Shown here: piece after piece, positions 24,001-36,540 of the stretch | Layout of the letters: each line of letters starts with the position of its first letter | How positions within the stretch are numbered: the stretch's first letter is position 1 | Source of the DNA: Coriaria nepalensis | Taxonomy: Eukaryota; Streptophyta; Magnoliopsida; Cucurbitales; Coriariaceae | Assembly: GCA_027186245.1 (NCBI GenBank) | Contig: CP114481.1 | Coordinates: 36,859,501-36,923,500 of the forward strand | DNA length: 64,000 bases | Direction: 5' to 3' | Made by a program: the position numbers and the translations under genes | Notes under the pieces: model-generated | What the model was told of the DNA's origin: nothing | What the model saw: only the letters and a program-made list of their open reading frames with translations | The model's database searches: none

Positions 24001-25711
24001 TGTGCATTCGTTTAAAATTAAAATCATTTCAATGAGTCCTTTCAAGTCAATGACTTATTTCGAAGCAATTCGAACGAATTCTAGTTTTGCACTACAGAGA
24101 CAACTTTTGTGCATAACTTGCAAATGATCATTGCAAGGAAAGTGTGCATTCGTTTAAAATTAAAATCATTTCAATGAGTCCTTTCAAGTCAATAACTTAT
24201 TTCGAAGAAAGTCGAACGAATTCTAGTTTTGCACTACAGACATAACTTTTGTGCATAACTTGCAAATGATCATTGCAAGGAAAGTGTGCATTCGTTTAAC
24301 CTTAAAATCATTGCAATGAGTCATTTCAGGTCAATAACTTATTTCAAAGCAATTCGAACGAATTCTAGTTTTGCACTACAGACACAACTTCTGTGCATAA
24401 CTTGCAAATGATCATTGCAAGGAAAGTGTGCATTTGTTTAAAATTAAAATCATTTCAATGAGTCCTTTCAAGTCAATAACTTATTTCGAAGCAAGTCGAT
24501 CGAATTCTAGTTTTGCACTACAGAGACAACTTTTGTGCATAACTTGCAAATGATCATTGCAAGGAAAGTGTGCATTCGTTTAAAATTAAAATCATTTCAA
24601 TGAGTCCTTTCAAGTCAATAACTTATTTCGAAGCAAGTGGAACGAATTCTAGTTTTGCACTACAGAGACAACTTTTGTGCATAACTTCCAAATGATCATT
24701 GCAAGGAAAGTGTGCATTCGTTTAACCTTAAAATCATTTCAATGAGTCATTTCAAGTCAATAACTTACTTCAAAGCAATTCGAACGAATTCTAGTTTTGC
24801 ACTACAGACACAACTTTTGTGCATAACTTGCAAATGATCATTGCAAGGAAAGTGTGCATTCGTTTAACCTTAAAATCATTTCAATGAGTCATTTCAAGTC
24901 AATAACCTATTTCAAAGCAATTCGAACGAATTCTAGTTTTGCACTACAGAGACAACTTTTGTGCATAACTTGCAAATGATCATTGCAAGGAAAGTGTCCA
25001 TTCGTTTAAAATTAAAATCATTTCAATGAGTTCTTTCAAGTCAATAACTTATTTCTGAGCAAGTCGAACGAATTCTAGTTTTGCACTACAGAGACAACTT
25101 TTGTGCATAACTTGCAAATGATCATCGCAAGGAAAGTGTGCATTCGTTTAAAATTAAAATCATTTCAATGAGTCCTTTCAAGTCAAGAACTTATTTCGAA
25201 GAAAGTCGAACGAATTCTGGTTTTGCACTACAGAGACAACTTTTGTGCATAACTTGCAAATGATCATTGCAAGGAAAGTGTGCATTCGTTTAAAATTAAA
25301 ATCATTTCAATGAGTCCTTTCAAGTCAATAACTTATTTCGAAGCAAGTCGATCGAATTCTAGTTTCGCACCACAAACATAACTTTTGTGCATAACTTGCA
25401 AATGATCATGGCAAGGAAAGTGTGCATTCGTTTAACCTTAAAATAATTTCAATGAGTCAGTTCAAGTCAATAACTTATTTCATAGCAAATCGAACGTATT
25501 CTAGTTTTGCACTACAGACACAACTTTTGTGCATAACTTGCAAATGATCATTGCAAGGAAAGTGTGCATTCGTTTAACCTTAAAATCATTTCAATGAGTC
25601 ATTTCAAGTCAATAACTTATTTCAAAGCAATTCGAACGAATTCTAGTTTTGCACTACAGAGACAACTTTTGTGCATAACTTGCAAATGATCATTGCAAGG
25701 AAAGTGTGCAT

Positions 25712-28180
25712 TTGTTTAAAATTAAAATCATTTCAATGAGTCCTTTCAAGTCAATAACTTATTTCGAAGCAAGTCGATCGAATTCTAGTTTTGCACTACA
25801 GAGACAACTTTTGTGCATAACTTGCAAATGATCATTGCAAGGAAAGTGTGCATTCGTTTAAAATTAAAATCATTTCAATGAGTCCTTTCAAGTCAATAAC
25901 TTATTTCGAAGCAAGTGGAACGAATTCTAGTTTTGCACTACAGAGACAACTTTTGTGCATAACTTCCAAATGATCATTGCAAGGAAAGTGTGCATTCGTT
26001 TAACCTTAAAATCATTTCAATGAGTCATTTCAAGTCAATAACTTACTTCAAAGCAATTCGAACGAATTCTAGTTTTGCACTACAGACACAACTTTTGTGC
26101 ATAACTTGCAAATGATCATTGCAAGGAAAGTGTGCATTCGTTTAACCTTAAAATAATTTCAATGAGTCAGTTCAAGTCAATAACTTATTTCATAGCAAGT
26201 CGAACGTATTCTAGTTTTGCACTACAGACACAACTTTTGTGCATAACTTGCAAATGATCATTGCAAAGAAAGTGTGCATTCGTTTAACCTTAAAATCATT
26301 TCAATGAGTCATTTCAAGTCAATAACTTATTTCAAAGCAATTCGAACGAATTCTAGTTTTCCACTACTGAGACAACTTTTGTGCATAACTTGCAAATGAT
26401 CATTGCAAGGAAAGTGTGCATTCGTTTAAAATTAAAATCATTTCAATGAGTCCTTTCAAGTCAATAACTTATTTCGAAGCAATTCGAACGAATTCTAGTT
26501 TTGCACTACAGAGACAACTTTTGTGCATAACTTGCAAATGATCATTGCAAGGAAAGTGTGCATTCGTTTAAAATTAAAATCATTTCAATGAGTCCTTTCA
26601 AGTCAATAACTTATTTCGAAGGAAGTCGAACGAATTCTAGTTTTGCACTACAGACATAACTTTTGTGCATAACTTGCAAATGATCATTGCAAGGAAAGTA
26701 TGCATTCGTTTAACCTTAAAATCATTTCAATGAGTCATTTCAAGTCAATAACTTATTTCAAAGCAATTCGAACGAATTCTAGTTTTGCACTACAGAGACA
26801 ACTTTTGTGCATAACTTGCAAATGATCATTGCAAGGAAAGTGTGCATTCGTTTAACCTTAAAATCATTTCAATGAGTCATTTCAAGTCAATAACTTATTT
26901 CAAAGCAATTCGAACGAATTCTAGTTTTCCACTACTGAGACAACTTTTGTGCATAACTTGCAAATGATCATTGCAAGGAAAGTGTGCATTCGTTTAAAAT
27001 TAAAATCATTTCAATGAGTCCTTTCAAGTCAATAACTTATTTCGAAGCAAGTCGATCGAATTCTAGTTTTGCACTACAGAGACAACTTTTGTGCATAACT
27101 TGCAAATGATCATTGCAAGGAAAGTGTGCATTCGTTTAAAATTAAAATCATTTCAATGAGTCCTTTCAAGTCAATAACTTATTTCGAAGCAAGTGGAACG
27201 AATTCTAGTTTTGCACTACAGAGACAACTTTTGTGCATAACTTCCAAATGATCATTGCAAGGAAAGTGTGCATTCGTTTAACCTTAAAATCATTTCAATG
27301 AGTCATTTCAAGTCAATAACTTACTTCAAAGCAATTCGAACGAATTCTAGTTTTGCACTACAGACACAACTTTTGTGCATAACTTGCAAATGATCATTGC
27401 AAGGAAAGTGTGCATTCGTTTAACCTTAAAATAATTTCAATGAGTCAGTTCAAGTCAATAACTTATTTCATAGCAAGTCGAACGTATTCTAGTTTTGCAC
27501 TACAGACACAACTTTTGTGCATAACTTGCAAATGATCATTGCAAAGAAAGTGTGCATTCGTTTAACCTTAAAATCATTTCAATGAGTCATTTCAAGTCAA
27601 TAACTTATTTCAAAGCAATTCGAACGAATTCTAGTTTTCCACTACTGAGACAACTTTTGTGCATAACTTGCAAATGATCATTGCAAGGAAAGTGTGCATT
27701 CGTTTAAAATTAAAATCATTTCAATGAGTCCTTTCAAGTCAATAACTTATTTCGAAGCAATTCGAACGAATTCTAGTTTTGCACTACAGAGACAACTTTT
27801 GTGCATAACTTGCAAATGATCATTGCAAGGAAAGTGTGCATTCGTTTAAAATTAAAATCATTTCAATGAGTCCTTTCAAGTCAATAACTTATTTCGAAGA
27901 AAGTCGAACGAATTCTAGTTTTGCACTACAGACATAACTTTTGTGCATAACTTGCAAATGATCATTGCAAGGAAAGTATGCATTCGTTTAACCTTAAAAT
28001 CATTTCAATGAGTCATTTCAAGTCAATAACTTATTTCAAAGCAATTCGAACGAATTCTAGTTTTGCACTACAGAGACAACTTTTGTGCATAACTTGCAAA
28101 TGATCATTGCAAGGAAAGTGTGCATTCGTTTAACCTTAAAATCATTTCAATGAGTCATTTCAAGTCAATAACTTATTTCA
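25712..28180 (+). repeat. 9-mer tandem pair (1,278-bp HOR)
   Basis: Sequence from about 25,712 recurs 1,278 bp later (9 x 142). Shared markers are the G unit (25,771/27,049), the H unit (25,909/27,187), GTCAGTTC, TTGCAAAGAAAG (26,25x/27,53x) and TTTTCCACTACTGAGA (26,35x/27,63x). One difference is GAAGGAAGTCG (26,62x) versus GAAGAAAGTCG (27,90x). The match ends at about 28,180, where the right copy has AATTGGAACG. The pair straddles the right edge of the 8,410-bp duplication. Confidence 0.8.
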
Positions 28181-29690
28181 AAGCAATTGGAACGAATTCT
28201 AGTTTTGCACTACAGAGACAACTTTTGTGCATAACTTGCAAATGATCATTGCAAGGAAAGTGTGCATTCGTTTAACCTTAAAATCATTTCAATGAGTCAT
28301 TTCAAGTCAATAACTTATTTCAAAGCAATTCGAACGAATTCTAGTTTTGCACTACAGAGACAACTTTTGTGCATAACTTGCAAATGATCATTGCAAGGAA
28401 AGTGTGCATTCGTTTAAAATTAAAATCATTTCAATGAGTCCTTTCAAGTCAATAACTTATTTCGAAGCAATTCGAACGAATTGTAGTTTTGCACTACAGA
28501 GACAACTTTTGTGCATAACTTTCGAATGATCATTGCAAGGAAAGTGTGCATTCGTTTAAAATTAAAATCATTTCAAAGAGTCCTTTCAAGTCAATAACTT
28601 ATTTCGAAGAAAGTCGAACGAATTCTAGTTTTGCACTACAGACATAACTTTTGTGCATAACTTGCAAATGATCATTGCAAGGAAAGTATGCATTCGTTTA
28701 ACCTTAAAATCATTTCAATGAGTCCTTTCAAGTCAATAACTTATTTCGAAGCAAGTGGAACGAATTCTAGTTTTGCACTACAGAGACAACTTTTGTGCAT
28801 AACTTCCAAATGATCATTGCAAGGAAAGTGTGCATTCGTTTAACCTTAAAATCATTTCAATGAGTCATTTCAAGTCAATAACTTACTTCAAAGCAATTCG
28901 AACGAATTCTAGTTTTGCACTACAGACACAACTTTTGTGCATAACTTGCAAATGATCATTGCAAGGAAAGTGTGCATTCGTTTAACCTTAAAATCATTTC
29001 AATGAGTCATTTCAAGTCAATAACCTATTTCAAAGCAATTCGAACGAATTCTAGTTTTGCACTACAGAGACAACTTTTGTGCATAACTTGCAAATGATCA
29101 TTGCGAGGAAAGTGTCCATTCGTTTAAAATTAAAATCATTTCAATGAGTCCTTTCACGTCAATAACTTATTTCGGAGCAAGTCGAACGAATTCTAGTTTT
29201 GCACTACAGAGACAACTTTTGTGCATAACTTGCAAATGATCATCGCAAGGAAAGTGTGCATTCGTTTAAAATTAAAATCATTTCAATGAGTCCTTTCAAG
29301 TCAAGAACTTATTTCGAAGAAAGTCGAACGAATTCTGGTTTTGCACTACAAACATAACTTTTGTGCATAACTTGCAAATGATCATTGCAAGGAAAGTGTG
29401 CATTCGTTTAACCTTAAAATCATTTCAATGAGTCATTTCAAGTCAATAACTTACTTCAAAGCAAGTCGAACGTATTCTAGTTTTGCACTACAGACATAAC
29501 TTTTGTGCATAACTTGCAAATGATCATTGCAGGGAAAGTGTGCATTCGTTTAACCTTAAAATCTTTTCAATGAGTCATTTCAAGTCAATAACTTACTTCA
29601 AAGCAAGTCGAACATATTCTAGTTTTGCACTACAGACATAACTTTTGTGCATAACTTGCAAATGATCATTGCAGGGAAAGTGTGCATTCG
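28181..29690 (+). repeat. Array segment with complete H-module and F run
   Basis: Satellite only. It has B units, an A unit with a private GAATTG (28,48x, EcoRI lost), a complete H-to-D module (28,749-29,316), then the D follower with CATCGCAAGG, a unit with GTCAAGAACTT and CTGGTTTTGC plus ACAAACATA, and several F units with GCAGGG and ATCTTTTC. The series from the H module to the F run is reused at 30.7-31.7, 33.0-34.6 and 45.6-47.4 kb. Confidence 0.7.
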
Positions 29691-32600
29691 TTTAAAATTA
29701 AAATCAATTCAATGAGTCATTTCAAGGCAATAACTTACTTCAAAGCAAGTCGAACGTATTCTAGTTTTGCACTAGAGACACAACTTTGGTGCATAACTTG
29801 CAAATGATCATTGCAAGGAAAGTGTGCATTCGTTTAACCTTAAAATAATTTCAATGAGTCATTTCAAGTCAATAACTTATTTCATAGCAAGTCGAACGTA
29901 TTCTAGGTTTGCACTACAGACACAACTTTTGTGCATAACTTGCAAATGATCATTGCAGGGAAAGTGTGCATTCGTTTAACCTTAAAATAATTTCAATGAG
30001 TCATTTCAAGTCAATAACTTATTTCATAGCAAGTCGAACGTATTCTAGTTTTGCACTACAGAGACATCTTTTGTGCATAACTTGCAAATGATCATTGCAG
30101 GGAAAGTGTGCATTCGTTTAACCTTAAAATCTTTTCAATGAGTCATTTCAAGTCAATAACTTACTTCAAAGCAAGTCGAACGTATTCTAGTTTTGCACTA
30201 CAGACACAACTTTTGTGCATAACTTGCAAATGATCATTGCAAGGAAAGTGTGCATTCGTTTAAAATTAAAATCATTTCAATGAGTCCTTTCAAGTCAATA
30301 ACTTATTTTGAAGCAATTCGAACGAATTCTAGTTTTGCACTACAGAGACAACTTTTGTGCATAACTTGCAAATGATCATTGCAAGGAAAGTGTGCATTCG
30401 TTTAAAATTAAAATCATTTCAATGAGTCCTTTCAAGTCAATAACTTATTTCGAAGCAATTCGAACGAATTCTAGTTTTGCACTACAGAGACAACTTTTGT
30501 GCATAACTTGCAAATGATCATTGCAAGGAAAAAGTGCATTCGTTTAAAATTAAAATCATTTCAATGAGTCCTTTCAAGTCAATAACTTATTTCGAAGAAA
30601 GTCGAACGAATTCTAGTTTTGCACTACAGACATAACTTTTGTGCATAACTTGCAAATGATCATTGCAAGGAAAATATGCATTCGTTTAACCTTAAAATCA
30701 TTTCAATGAGTCCTTTCAAGTCAATAACTTATTTCGAAGCAAGGGGAACGAATTGTAGTTTTGCACTACAGAGACAAGTTTTGTGCATAACTTCCAAATG
30801 ATCATTGCAAGGAAAGTGTGCATTCGTTTAACCTTAAAATCATTTCCATGAGTCATTTCAAGTCAATAACTTACTTCAAAGCAATTCGAACGAATTCTAG
30901 TATTGCACTACAGACACAACTTTTGTGCATAACTTGCAAATGATCATTGCAAGGAAAGTGTGCATTCGTTTAACCTTAAAATCATTTCAATGAGTCATTT
31001 CAAGTCAATAACCTATTTCAAAGCAATTCGAACGAATTCTAGTTTTGCACTACAGAGACAACTTTTGTGCATAACTTGCAAATGATCATTGCAAGGAAAG
31101 TGTCCATTCGTTTAAAATTAAAATCATTTCAATGAGTCCTTTCAAGTCAATAACTTATTTCGGAGCAAGTCGAACGAATTCTAGTTTTGCACTACAGAGA
31201 CAACTTTTGTGCATAACTTGCAAATGATCATCGCAAGGAAAGCGTGCATTCGTTTAAAATTAAAATCATTTCAATGAGTCCTTTCAAGTCAAGAACTTAT
31301 TTCGAAGACGGTCGAACGAATTCTGGTTTTGCACTACAAACATAACTTTTGTGCATAACTTGCAAATGATCATTGCAAGGAAAGTGTGCATTCGTTTAAC
31401 CTTAAAATCATTTCAATGAGTCATTTCAAGTCAATAACTTACTTCAAAGCAAGTCGAACGTATTCTAGTTTTGCACTACAGACATAACTTTTGTGCATAA
31501 CTTGCAAATGATCATTGCAGGGAAAGTGTGCATTCGTTTAACCTTAAAATCATTTCAATGAGTCATTTCAAGTCAATAACTTACTTCAAAGCAAGTCGAA
31601 CGTATTCTAGTTTTGCACTACAGACATAACTTTTGTGCATAACTTGCAAATGATCATTGCAGGGAAAGTGTGCATTCGTTTAACCTTAAAATCTTTTCAA
31701 TGAGTCATTTCAAGTCAATAACTTACTTCAAAGCAAGTCGAACGTATTCTAGTTTTGCACTACAGACACAACTTTTGTGCATAACTTGCAAATGATCATT
31801 GCAAGGAAAGTGTGCATTCGTTTAACCTTAAAATAATTTCAATGAGTCATTTCAAGTCAATAACTTATTTCATAGCAAGTCGAACGTATTCTAGTTTTGC
31901 ACAACAGACACAACTTTTGTGCATAACTTGCAAATGATCATTGCAAGGAAAGTGTGCATTCGTTTAAAATTAAAATCAATTCAATGAGTCATTTCAAGGC
32001 AATAACTTACTTCAAAGCAAGTCGAACGTATTCTAGTTTTGCACTAGAGACACAACTTTTGTGCATAACTTGCAAATGATCATTGCAAGGAAAGTGTGCA
32101 TTCGTTTAACCTTAAAATAATTTCAATGAGTCATTTCAAGTCAATAACTTATTTCATAGCAAGTCGAACGTATTCTAGGTTTGCACTACAGACACAACTT
32201 TTGTGCATAACTTGCAAAGGATCATTGCAGGGAAAGTGTGCATTCGTTTAACCTTAAAATAATTTCAATGAGTCCTTTCAAGTCAATAACTTATTTCGAA
32301 GAAAGTCGAACGAATTCTAGTTTTGCACTACAGACAGAACTTTTGTGCATAACTTGCAAATGATCATTGCAAGGAAAGTGTGCATTCGTTTAACCTTAAA
32401 ATCATTTCAATGAGTCATTTCAAGTCAATAACTTATTTCAAAGCAATTCGAACGAATTCTAGTTTTGCACTACAGACACAACTTTTGTGCATAACTTGCG
32501 AATGATCATTGCAAGGAAAGTGTGCATTCGTTTAAAATTAAAATCATTTCAATGAGTCCTTTCAAGTCAATAACTTATTTTGAAGCAATTCGAACGAATT

Positions 32601-33820
32601 CTAGTTTTGCACTACAGAGACAACTTTTGTGCATAACTTGCAAATGATCATTGCAAGGAAAGTGTGCATTCGTTTAAAATTAAAATCATTTCAATGAGTC
32701 CTTTCAAGTCAATAACTTATTTCGAAGCAATTCGAACGAATTCTAGTTTTGCACTACAGAGACAACTTTTGTGCATAACTTGCAAATGATCATTGCAAGG
32801 AAAAAGTGCATTCGTTTAAAATTAAAATCATTTCAATGAGTCCTTTCAAGTCAATAACTTATTTCGAAGAAAGTCGAACGAATTCTAGTTTTGCACTACA
32901 GACATAACTTTTGTGCATAACTTGCAAATGATCATTGCAAGGAAAGTATGCATTCGTTTAACCTTAAAATCATTTCAATGAGTCCTTTCAAGTCAATAAC
33001 TTATTTCGAAGCAAGGGGAACGAATTGTAGTTTTGCACTACAGAGACAACTTTTGTGCATAACTTCCAAATGATCATTGCAAGGAAAGTGTGCATTCGTT
33101 TAACCTTAAAATCATTTCAATGAGTCATTTCAAGTCAATAACTTACTTCAAAGCAATTCGAACGAATTCTAGTTTTGCACTACAGACACAACTTTTGTGC
33201 ATAACTTGCAAATGATCTTTGCAAGGAAAGTGTGCATTCGTTTAACCTTAAAATCATTTCAATGAGTCATTTCAAGTCAATAACCTATTTCAAAGCAATT
33301 CGAACGAATTCTAGTTTTGCACTACAGAGACAACTTTTGTGCATAACTTGCAAATGATCATTGCAAGGAAAGTGTCCATTCGTTTAAAATTAAAATCATT
33401 TCAATGAGTCCTTTCAAGTCAATAACTTATTTCGGAGCAAGTCGAACGAATTCTAGTTTTGCACTACAGAGACAACTTTTGTGCATAACTTGCAAATGAT
33501 CATCGCAAGGAAAGCGTGCATTCGTTTAAAATTAAAATCATTTCAATGAGTCCTTTCAAGTCAAGAACTTATTTCGAAGACGGTCGAACGAATTCTGGTT
33601 TTGCACTACAAACATAACTTTTGTGCATAACTTGCAAATGATCATTGCAAGGAAAGTGTGCATTCGTTTAACCTTAAAATCATTTCAATGAGTCATTTCA
33701 AGTCAATAACTTACTTCAAAGCAAGTCGAACGTATTCTAGTTTTGCACTACAGACATAACTTTTGTGCATAACTTGCAAATGATCATTGCAGGGAAAGTG
33801 TGCATTCGTTTAACCTTAAA
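29691..33820 (+). repeat. 16-mer (2,272-bp) offset duplication
   Basis: Two blocks match at an offset of 2,272 bp (16 x 142): about 29,691-30,000 with 31,963-32,272 (TTTCAAGGCAATAAC at 29,72x/31,99x, CTAGGTTTGC), and about 30,240-31,548 with 32,512-33,820 (TTATTTTGAAGC, GGAAAAAGTGC, AAGGGGAACG plus GAATTG, GAAGACGGTCG). Between them, 31,549-31,682 is an extra F unit absent from the right copy. Differences include ACAAGTTTTG (30,77x), TAGTATTGC (30,89x) and GATCTTTGC (33,21x). Confidence 0.75.
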
Positions 33821-34680
33821 ATCTTTTCAATGAGTCATTTCAAGTCAATAACTTACTTCAAAGCAAGTCGAACGTATTCTAGTTTTGCACTACAGACACA
33901 ACTTTTGTGCATAACTTGCAAATGATCATTGCAAGGAAAGTGTGCATTCGTTTAACCTTAAAATAATTTCAATGAGACCTTTCAAGTCAATAACCTATTT
34001 CAAAGCAATTCGAACGAATTCTAGTTTTGCACTACAGAGACAACTTTTGTGCATAACTTGCAAATGATCATTGCAAGGAAAGTGTCCATTCGTTTAAAAT
34101 TAAAATCATTTCAATGAGTCCTTTCAAGTCAATAACTTATTTCGGAGCAAGTCGAACGAATTCTAGTTTTGCACTACAGAGACAACTTTTGTGCATAACT
34201 TGCAAATGATCATCGCAAGGAAAGTGTGCATTCGTTTAAAATTAAAATCATTTCAATGAGTCCTTTGAAGTCAAGAACTTATTTCGAAGAAAGTCGAACG
34301 AATTCTGGTTTTGCACTACAAACATAACTTTTGTGCATAACTTGCAAATGATCATTGCAAGGAAAGTGTGCATTCGTTTAACCTTAAAATCATTTCAATG
34401 AGTCATTTCAAGTCAATAACTTACTTCAAAGAAAGTCGAACGTATTCTAGTTTTGCACTACAGACATAACTTTTGTGCATAACTTGCAAATGATCATTGC
34501 AGGGAAAGTGTGCATTCGTTTAACCTTAAAATCTTTTCAATGAGTCATTTCAAGTCAATAACTTACTTCAAAGCAAGTCGAACGTATTCTAGTTTTGCAC
34601 TACAGACACAACTTTTGTGCATAACTTGCAAATGATCATTGCAAGGAAAGTGTGCATTCGTTTAACCTTAAAATAATTTC
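33270..34680 (+). repeat. 5-mer tandem pair (710-bp HOR) with visible junction
   Basis: About 33,270-33,970 and 33,980-34,680 match at an offset of 710 bp (5 x 142). Order in each copy: unit after CCTATTTC with TCCATTCG, type D, CATCGCAAGG unit, GTCAAGAACTT/CTGGTTTTGC unit, F unit with GCAGGG. Differences include AAAGCGTGC versus AAAGTGTGC, GAAGACGG versus GAAGAAAG, and CCTTTCAAG versus CCTTTGAAG. The junction at about 33,960-33,995 is a hybrid: AATAATTT from the F follower is joined through the unique GAGACCTTTC to CCTATTTC. Confidence 0.78.
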
Positions 34681-36540
34681 AATGAGTCATTTCAAGTCAA
34701 TAACTTATTTCATAGCAAGTCGAACGTATTCTAGTTTTGCACAACAGACACAACTTTTGTGCATAACTTGCAAATGATCATTGCAAGGAAAGTGTGCATT
34801 CGTTTAAAATTAAAATCAATTCAATGAGTCATTTCAAGGCAATAACTTACTTCAAAGCAAGTCGAACGTATTCTAGTTTTGCACTAGAGACACAACTTTT
34901 GTGCATAACTTGCAAATGATCATTGCAAGGAAAGTGTGCATTCGTTTAACCTTAAAATAATTTCAATGAGTCATTTCAAGTCAATAACTTATTTCATAGC
35001 AAGTCGAACGTATTCTAGGTTTGCACTACAGACACAACTTTTGTGCATAACTTGCAAATGATCATTGCAGCGAAAGTGTGCATTCGTTTAACCTTAAAAT
35101 AATTTCAATGAGTCATTTCAAGTCAATAACTTATTTCATAGCAAGTCGAACGTATTCTAGTTTTGCACTACAGAGACAACTTTTGTGCATAACTTGCAAA
35201 TGATCATTGCAGGGAAAGTGTGCATTCGTTTAACCTTAAAATCTTTTCAATGAGTCATTTCAAGTCAATAACTTACTTCAAAGCAAGTCGAACGTATTCT
35301 AGTTTTGCACTACAGACACAACTTTTGTGCATAACTTGCAAATGATCATTGCAAGGAAAGTGTGCATTCGTTTAACCTTAAAATAATTTCAATGAGTCCT
35401 TTCAAGTCAATAACTTATTTCGAAGAAAGTCGAACGAATTCTAGTTTTGCTCTACAGACATAACTTTTGTGCATAACTTGCAAATGATCATTGCAAGGAA
35501 AGTGTGCATTCGTTTAAAATTAAAATCATTTCAATGAGTCATTTCAAGTCAATAACTTATTTCAAAGCAATTCGAACGAATTCTAGTTTTGCACTACAGA
35601 GACAACATTTGTGCATAACTTGCAAATGATCATTGCAAGGAAAGTGTGCATTCGTTTAACCTTAAAATCATTTCAATGAGTCATTTCAAGTCAATAACTT
35701 ATTTCAAAGCAATTCGAACGAATTCTAGTTTTGCACTACAGAGACAACATTTGTGCATAACTTGCAAATGATCATTGCAAGGAAAGTGTGCATTCGTTTA
35801 AAATTAAAATCATTTCAATGAGTCCTTTCAAGTCAATAACTTATTTCGAAGCAATTCGAACGAATTCTAGTTTTGCACTACAGAGACAACTTTTGTGCAT
35901 AACTTGCGAATGATCATTGCAAGGAAAGTGTGCATTCGTTTAAAATTAAAATCATTTCAATGAGTCCTTTCAAGTCAATAACTTATTTCGAAGAAAGTCG
36001 AACGAATTCTAGTTTTGCTCTACAGACATAACTTTTGTGCATAACTTGCAAATGATCATTGCAAGGAAAGTGTGCATTCGTTTAAAATTAAAATCATTTC
36101 AATGAGTCCTTTCAAGTCAATAACTTATTTTGAAGCAATTCGAACGAATTCTAGTTTTGCACTACAGAGACAACTTTTGTGCATAACTTGCAAATGATCA
36201 TTGCAAGGAAAGTGTGCATTCGTTGAAAATTAAAATCATTTCAATGAGTCATTTCAAGTCAATAACTTATTTCATAGCAAGTCGAACGTATTCTAGTTTT
36301 GCACTACAGACACAACTTTTGTGCATAACTTGCAAATGATCATTGCAAGGAAAGTGTGCATTCATTTAACCTTAAAATAATTTCAATGAGTCATTTCAAG
36401 TCAATAACTTATTTCATAGCAAGTCGAACGTATTCTAGGTTTGCACTACAGACACAACTTTTGTGCATAACTCGCAAATGATCATTGCAGGGAAAGTGTG
36501 CATTCGTTTAACCTTAAAATCTTTTCAATGAGTCATTTCA
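34520..36540 (+). repeat. F/C-rich block, paralogue of 46.6-48.2 kb
   Basis: The series GCAGGG/ATCTTTTC F unit, C unit with GCACAACAG, TTTCAAGGCAATAAC unit with ACTAGAGACACA, CTAGGTTTGC unit, E unit, TTATTTTGAAGC unit, TTGAAAATT, TTCATTTAACC and ATAACTCGC recurs 12,070 bp (85 x 142) and then 11,644 bp (82 x 142) downstream. The offset change means about three units near 35.6-36.1 kb are absent from the distant copy. Copies carry several substitutions, so this relation is older. About 34,520-35,110 also matches 31,680-32,270 at 2,840 bp (20 x 142). Confidence 0.68.

Larger units (their letters stand above)
10371..27190 (+). repeat. 8,410-bp tandem duplication, 59 monomers, nearly identical copies
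   Basis: Copy 1 (about 10,371-18,780) and copy 2 (about 18,781-27,190) align without gaps at an offset of 8,410 bp, that is 59 x 142 + 2 x 16. Shared sequence begins near 10,237/18,647 and ends where 18,783 onward reads AGCAATTCG but 27,193 onward reads AGCAAGTGG. Comparing marker by marker I found two substitutions: 10,775 A versus 19,185 T, and 14,022 G versus 22,432 A. Many rare private changes are shared, such as TTCAATTAG, ATAAATTGC, TATTCCGAAG, CATTGCAATG and ATCATGGC. The copies are therefore extremely young, or one is an assembly duplication. Confidence 0.88.
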
